DNA from: Patescibacteria group bacterium
GTDB taxonomy: Bacteria; Patescibacteriota; Minisyncoccia; Phycocordibacterales; CAIRYW01
Direction: 5' to 3'
Length of the DNA stretch: 7,437 nt
NCBI GenBank assembly: GCA_030917145.1
Contig: JAUPVJ010000052.1
Coordinates: forward strand, 1-7,437
Below, in pieces: positions 5,474 to 7,437 of the stretch. Position 1 is the stretch's first letter; each line of letters starts with the position of its first letter. Below the pieces are notes generated by a model. The model made no database searches. It was not told the origin of the DNA and saw only the letters and a program-made list of their open reading frames with translations. The position numbers and the translations under genes were made by a program.

Positions 5474-7366
5474 AAACAACTGAAGACCAGATAAAAATTC
5501 TTTTTCAAAATCTTTAGAGACTAAAGCTCCTACGGCTATATAGGGTAAATCTTTTGTGGAAAGCTCCTTATAACCTTTCTCCATTTCCTGATCACTATGA
5601 GCTTTTCTCATAATTTGAGAAAAATCAAAAACTTGAATGTTTTGTTCGTAACACTTTCCTACAAAATAAGCCATCTGTTCTTGAGAACCACTTAAGTTTG
5701 TCATAGGGTAAAGACCATCGACATAATGAATATTTCCATCTTTATCTATTAATGTTTCTTGATCAAAAATTTTCTCTTTACATAAACCTCCGATCGAAAT
5801 TCCGAGTTGACCCATCGCGTTGGCTGCAACCCCGTACCCCACAGTAGGGTCAGCAATTACAACAAATTTTTTTGATTTATATTTTTCTTCTTGTTGTTTT
5901 TTAGAGAGTTTCTCTTGTTCTGGTTTTACCAGAGGATAAGTCTGCACATCTCTGATCGGTTTGTCTTCCAAAAAAGCAAAAAATCTTTCTCCAAATCCAT
6001 AACCGAAAGTTGGTGGCATGCCGTGTTCAAGCATCTCTACGAATTCCCACTCTGGCATCATTGCTTCAGCGTCGCCTCCATCGAGAAGAGCTTGTTGCAC
6101 TTCAAATCTTTCTCGCTGATCAATTGGATCGTTGAGTTCTGACCAACCATTTCCTACTTCTGCTCCCGCAAAAATAAGTTGAATACGCTCTGTTAAAAGA
6201 GGATTTTCTGGTTTTGCTTTTGCTAAAGGTGAAACAATCTTTGGGTGGTTGATAAGCCACACAGGACCCGCGATCTGTCGTCTGCAGTATTTCCACAAAG
6301 TGTCAGTAAGTCGCTCTCTGTTTTCTCCCACAAATTTTACAGACAGAGCATTTAGTTTTTCTCGCATTTCATCTTCCGTGGCAGTTAGTACATCAATCCC
6401 TGTCATTTCTTTTACAGTTTCTACGTAGTCGATTTCTTTCCACTCTCCTTCAATGTCAATTTCAAATCCTCGAGAAGTGAATTTTGTTTTTCCATAAGTT
6501 TCTTTGATTACAAATCGCACAAGCTCTTCCATGAGAGCTTTTCCTTCTTTGTAATCCATGTATGAAATATAGAGCTCTACGTTTGTGAATTCTTGAGCGT
6601 GTTCTGGACTTGATCCTTCGTTTCTATACACTCGCCCAATTTCAAAAGTTCGAGGAAGTCCACCGGCAATCAGTCTCTTTTGCCAAAGCTCTCCTACAGA
6701 AATTCGTAGGTACAAATCTAAATCAAAATCTTTGTGATGAGTTTTAAAAGGATTAGCTTCCGCTCCTCCAGTCGTAACTTCAAGAGTTGGTGTGTCTACT
6801 TCTATAAAATCTCGAGACAAAAGAAAAGTCCGGACATTGTTCCAAAACTTTCCTTTTCGAATAAGCATGTCTTTGATTTCAGGATTTGAAAGAATGTCTA
6901 AATAGCGCTTTCGAAAACGCTCTTCTGTGTCTTGAAGCCCGTGCCACTTTTCTGGAAGAGGCAAAAGAGATTTTCCTAAAATTTTAAAAGAAGAAACTTG
7001 AATACTTTTCTCTCCTCTCTTTGTTGCAAAAAGAGTTCCAGAAAATTCTACGAAATCTCCGTTGTCGATAGTTGATTCAAAATATGAAAAAGATTCCTCA
7101 CCTAGATCGTCTTTTTTTATAACTGCTTGAAATTTTCCTGTACCATCGTCGAAATCACAAAACAAAAGACCCCCTTGACCTCTTGTAGAGAGAATTCTTC
7201 CTACCAGTGAAACTTTTTCACTAGACGAAGACAAAGAGTCAAACTCTTCGACAGCTTTTTTTACAGTGTGGGTTTTCCCCGTCCCTGCTGGGTAAGGATT
7301 GTCCCCTTTTTCTTGAATTTTTTGTAATTTTTCTAATCTTACGTTTTTGATTTCTTCTAAACTCAT
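5468..7366 (-). CDS. lysS: Class II lysyl-tRNA synthetase with C-terminal DUF2000/Pth2-like domain
   Basis: It charges tRNA-Lys with lysine using ATP. From ATG 7364-7366 the protein has 632 residues, against about 490-510 for usual bacterial LysRS. An OB-fold anticodon-binding domain lies at about 52-132. The class II core follows: motif 1 around FIEVDTPTLE (187-196), TTGGAEANPF (198-207), RISVGELWQKRL, motif 2 GRVYRNEGSSPEHAQEF (244-260), NGWSELNDP (406-414) and motif 3 around GYGFGERFF (455-463) with the class II arginine R461. After a lysine/glutamate-rich linker (about 481-500), residues 500-632 resemble DUF2000 (FVVIADPTVGYGVAANAMG, LGISIGGL, IDKDGNIHY, a final LSGLQLFG). The frame stays open upstream to an ATG at 7433-7435, but MSLEEIKNVRLEKLQ is the usual kind of LysRS start and the added 23 residues are promoter-like AT-rich DNA. 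No Shine-Dalgarno is visible. The shared terminator follows the stop. Confidence 0.93.
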   Translation of the reverse strand: MSLEEIKNVRLEKLQKIQEKGDNPYPAGTGKTHTVKKAVEEFDSLSSSSEKVSLVGRILSTRGQGGLLFCDFDDGTGKFQAVIKKDDLGEESFSYFESTIDNGDFVEFSGTLFATKRGEKSIQVSSFKILGKSLLPLPEKWHGLQDTEERFRKRYLDILSNPEIKDMLIRKGKFWNNVRTFLLSRDFIEVDTPTLEVTTGGAEANPFKTHHKDFDLDLYLRISVGELWQKRLIAGGLPRTFEIGRVYRNEGSSPEHAQEFTNVELYISYMDYKEGKALMEELVRFVIKETYGKTKFTSRGFEIDIEGEWKEIDYVETVKEMTGIDVLTATEDEMREKLNALSVKFVGENRERLTDTLWKYCRRQIAGPVWLINHPKIVSPLAKAKPENPLLTERIQLIFAGAEVGNGWSELNDPIDQRERFEVQQALLDGGDAEAMMPEWEFVEMLEHGMPPTFGYGFGERFFAFLEDKPIRDVQTYPLVKPEQEKLSKKQQEEKYKSKKFVVIADPTVGYGVAANAMGQLGISIGGLCKEKIFDQETLIDKDGNIHYVDGLYPMTNLSGSQEQMAYFVGKCYEQNIQVFDFSQIMRKAHSDQEMEKGYKELSTKDLPYIAVGALVSKDFEKEFLSGLQLFG

Positions 7367-7387
7367 AAGGAAGATAATAACATAGAA

Positions 7388-7406
7388 AGTATACTGTATA
7401 CAGTAT
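7388..7406 (-). promoter_or_regulatory. lysS upstream region: 16-bp palindrome overlapping a possible -10
   Basis: ATACTGTATACAGTAT (7391-7406) is a perfect palindrome 25 bases before the lysS ATG. On the minus strand TATACT (7388-7393) at its edge is a good -10 match, though no strong -35 is seen 17 bp upstream (GATATA). A palindrome at a promoter suggests a dimeric regulator, but AT-rich DNA can produce such sequences by chance. Confidence 0.45.
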
Positions 7407-7437
7407 TTCGTATATCGGGAAAAGAACCCCCTCATTA

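Noticed and set aside
7391..7406. E. coli-type LexA (SOS) box
   Set aside because: CTGT and ACAG are separated by 2 bp rather than 8, so the spacing does not match that operator.
7367..7435. N-terminal extension of LysRS by 23 residues
   Set aside because: The DNA is AT-rich and palindromic like a promoter, the added residues are not LysRS-like, and MSLEEIKNVRLEKLQ is a typical start.

Overview
The window carries the 5' half of a division and cell-wall (dcw) cluster on the minus strand, followed by a separate lysyl-tRNA synthetase gene. The DNA is AT-rich. The genes are compact, mostly lack an obvious Shine-Dalgarno, and overlap by 1-4 bases where they abut. No long reading frame contains an internal TGA, and TGA serves as a stop, so the code looks standard. 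The slimmed-down dcw cluster, the minimal FtsL, the N-terminally shortened MurF and the divergent motifs in RsmH and LysRS suggest a bacterium of the Candidate Phyla Radiation (Patescibacteria, Parcubacteria-like). That placement is inferred from gene character, not from a search.

Layout, read right to left in the direction of most transcription. lysS (7366 to 5468) encodes a class II lysyl-tRNA synthetase of about 632 residues. Its extra C-terminal domain of about 130 residues looks like DUF2000, a family with a peptidyl-tRNA-hydrolase-2-like fold. A 16-bp perfect palindrome lies just upstream of its start. At 5438-5473 a GC-rich hairpin with U-rich tails on both strands ends lysS and also a small convergent plus-strand gene (5055-5447) for an unrecognised membrane protein. 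The gap 4894-5054 holds divergent promoters. On the minus strand it contains four AAGTG-type boxes spaced 10, 11 and 10 bp, the arrangement expected of an MraZ operator, next to a -10 element.

Then follow mraZ (cluster regulator), rsmH (16S rRNA m4C methyltransferase), an ftsL-like gene, a class B transpeptidase (ftsI/pbp2) and murF (adds D-Ala-D-Ala to the UDP-MurNAc-tripeptide). mraZ/rsmH overlap as TAATG and rsmH/ftsL as ATGA, indicating translational coupling. murE, usually between ftsI and murF, is missing. Its place is taken by a 129-bp gap almost filled by a long inverted repeat (14-bp perfect outer arms, 7-bp inner arms, 67-nt spacer) that resembles a miniature mobile element or a structured RNA leader for murF. 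At the left edge a plus-strand frame ending in a histidine-rich tail may be the end of a convergent gene.

Together, mraZ to murF form one likely operon joining envelope precursor synthesis, septal crosslinking and ribosome modification under MraZ control. No tRNA, rRNA, CRISPR array or recognisable insertion sequence was seen. No gene-free stretch exceeds 300 bases.
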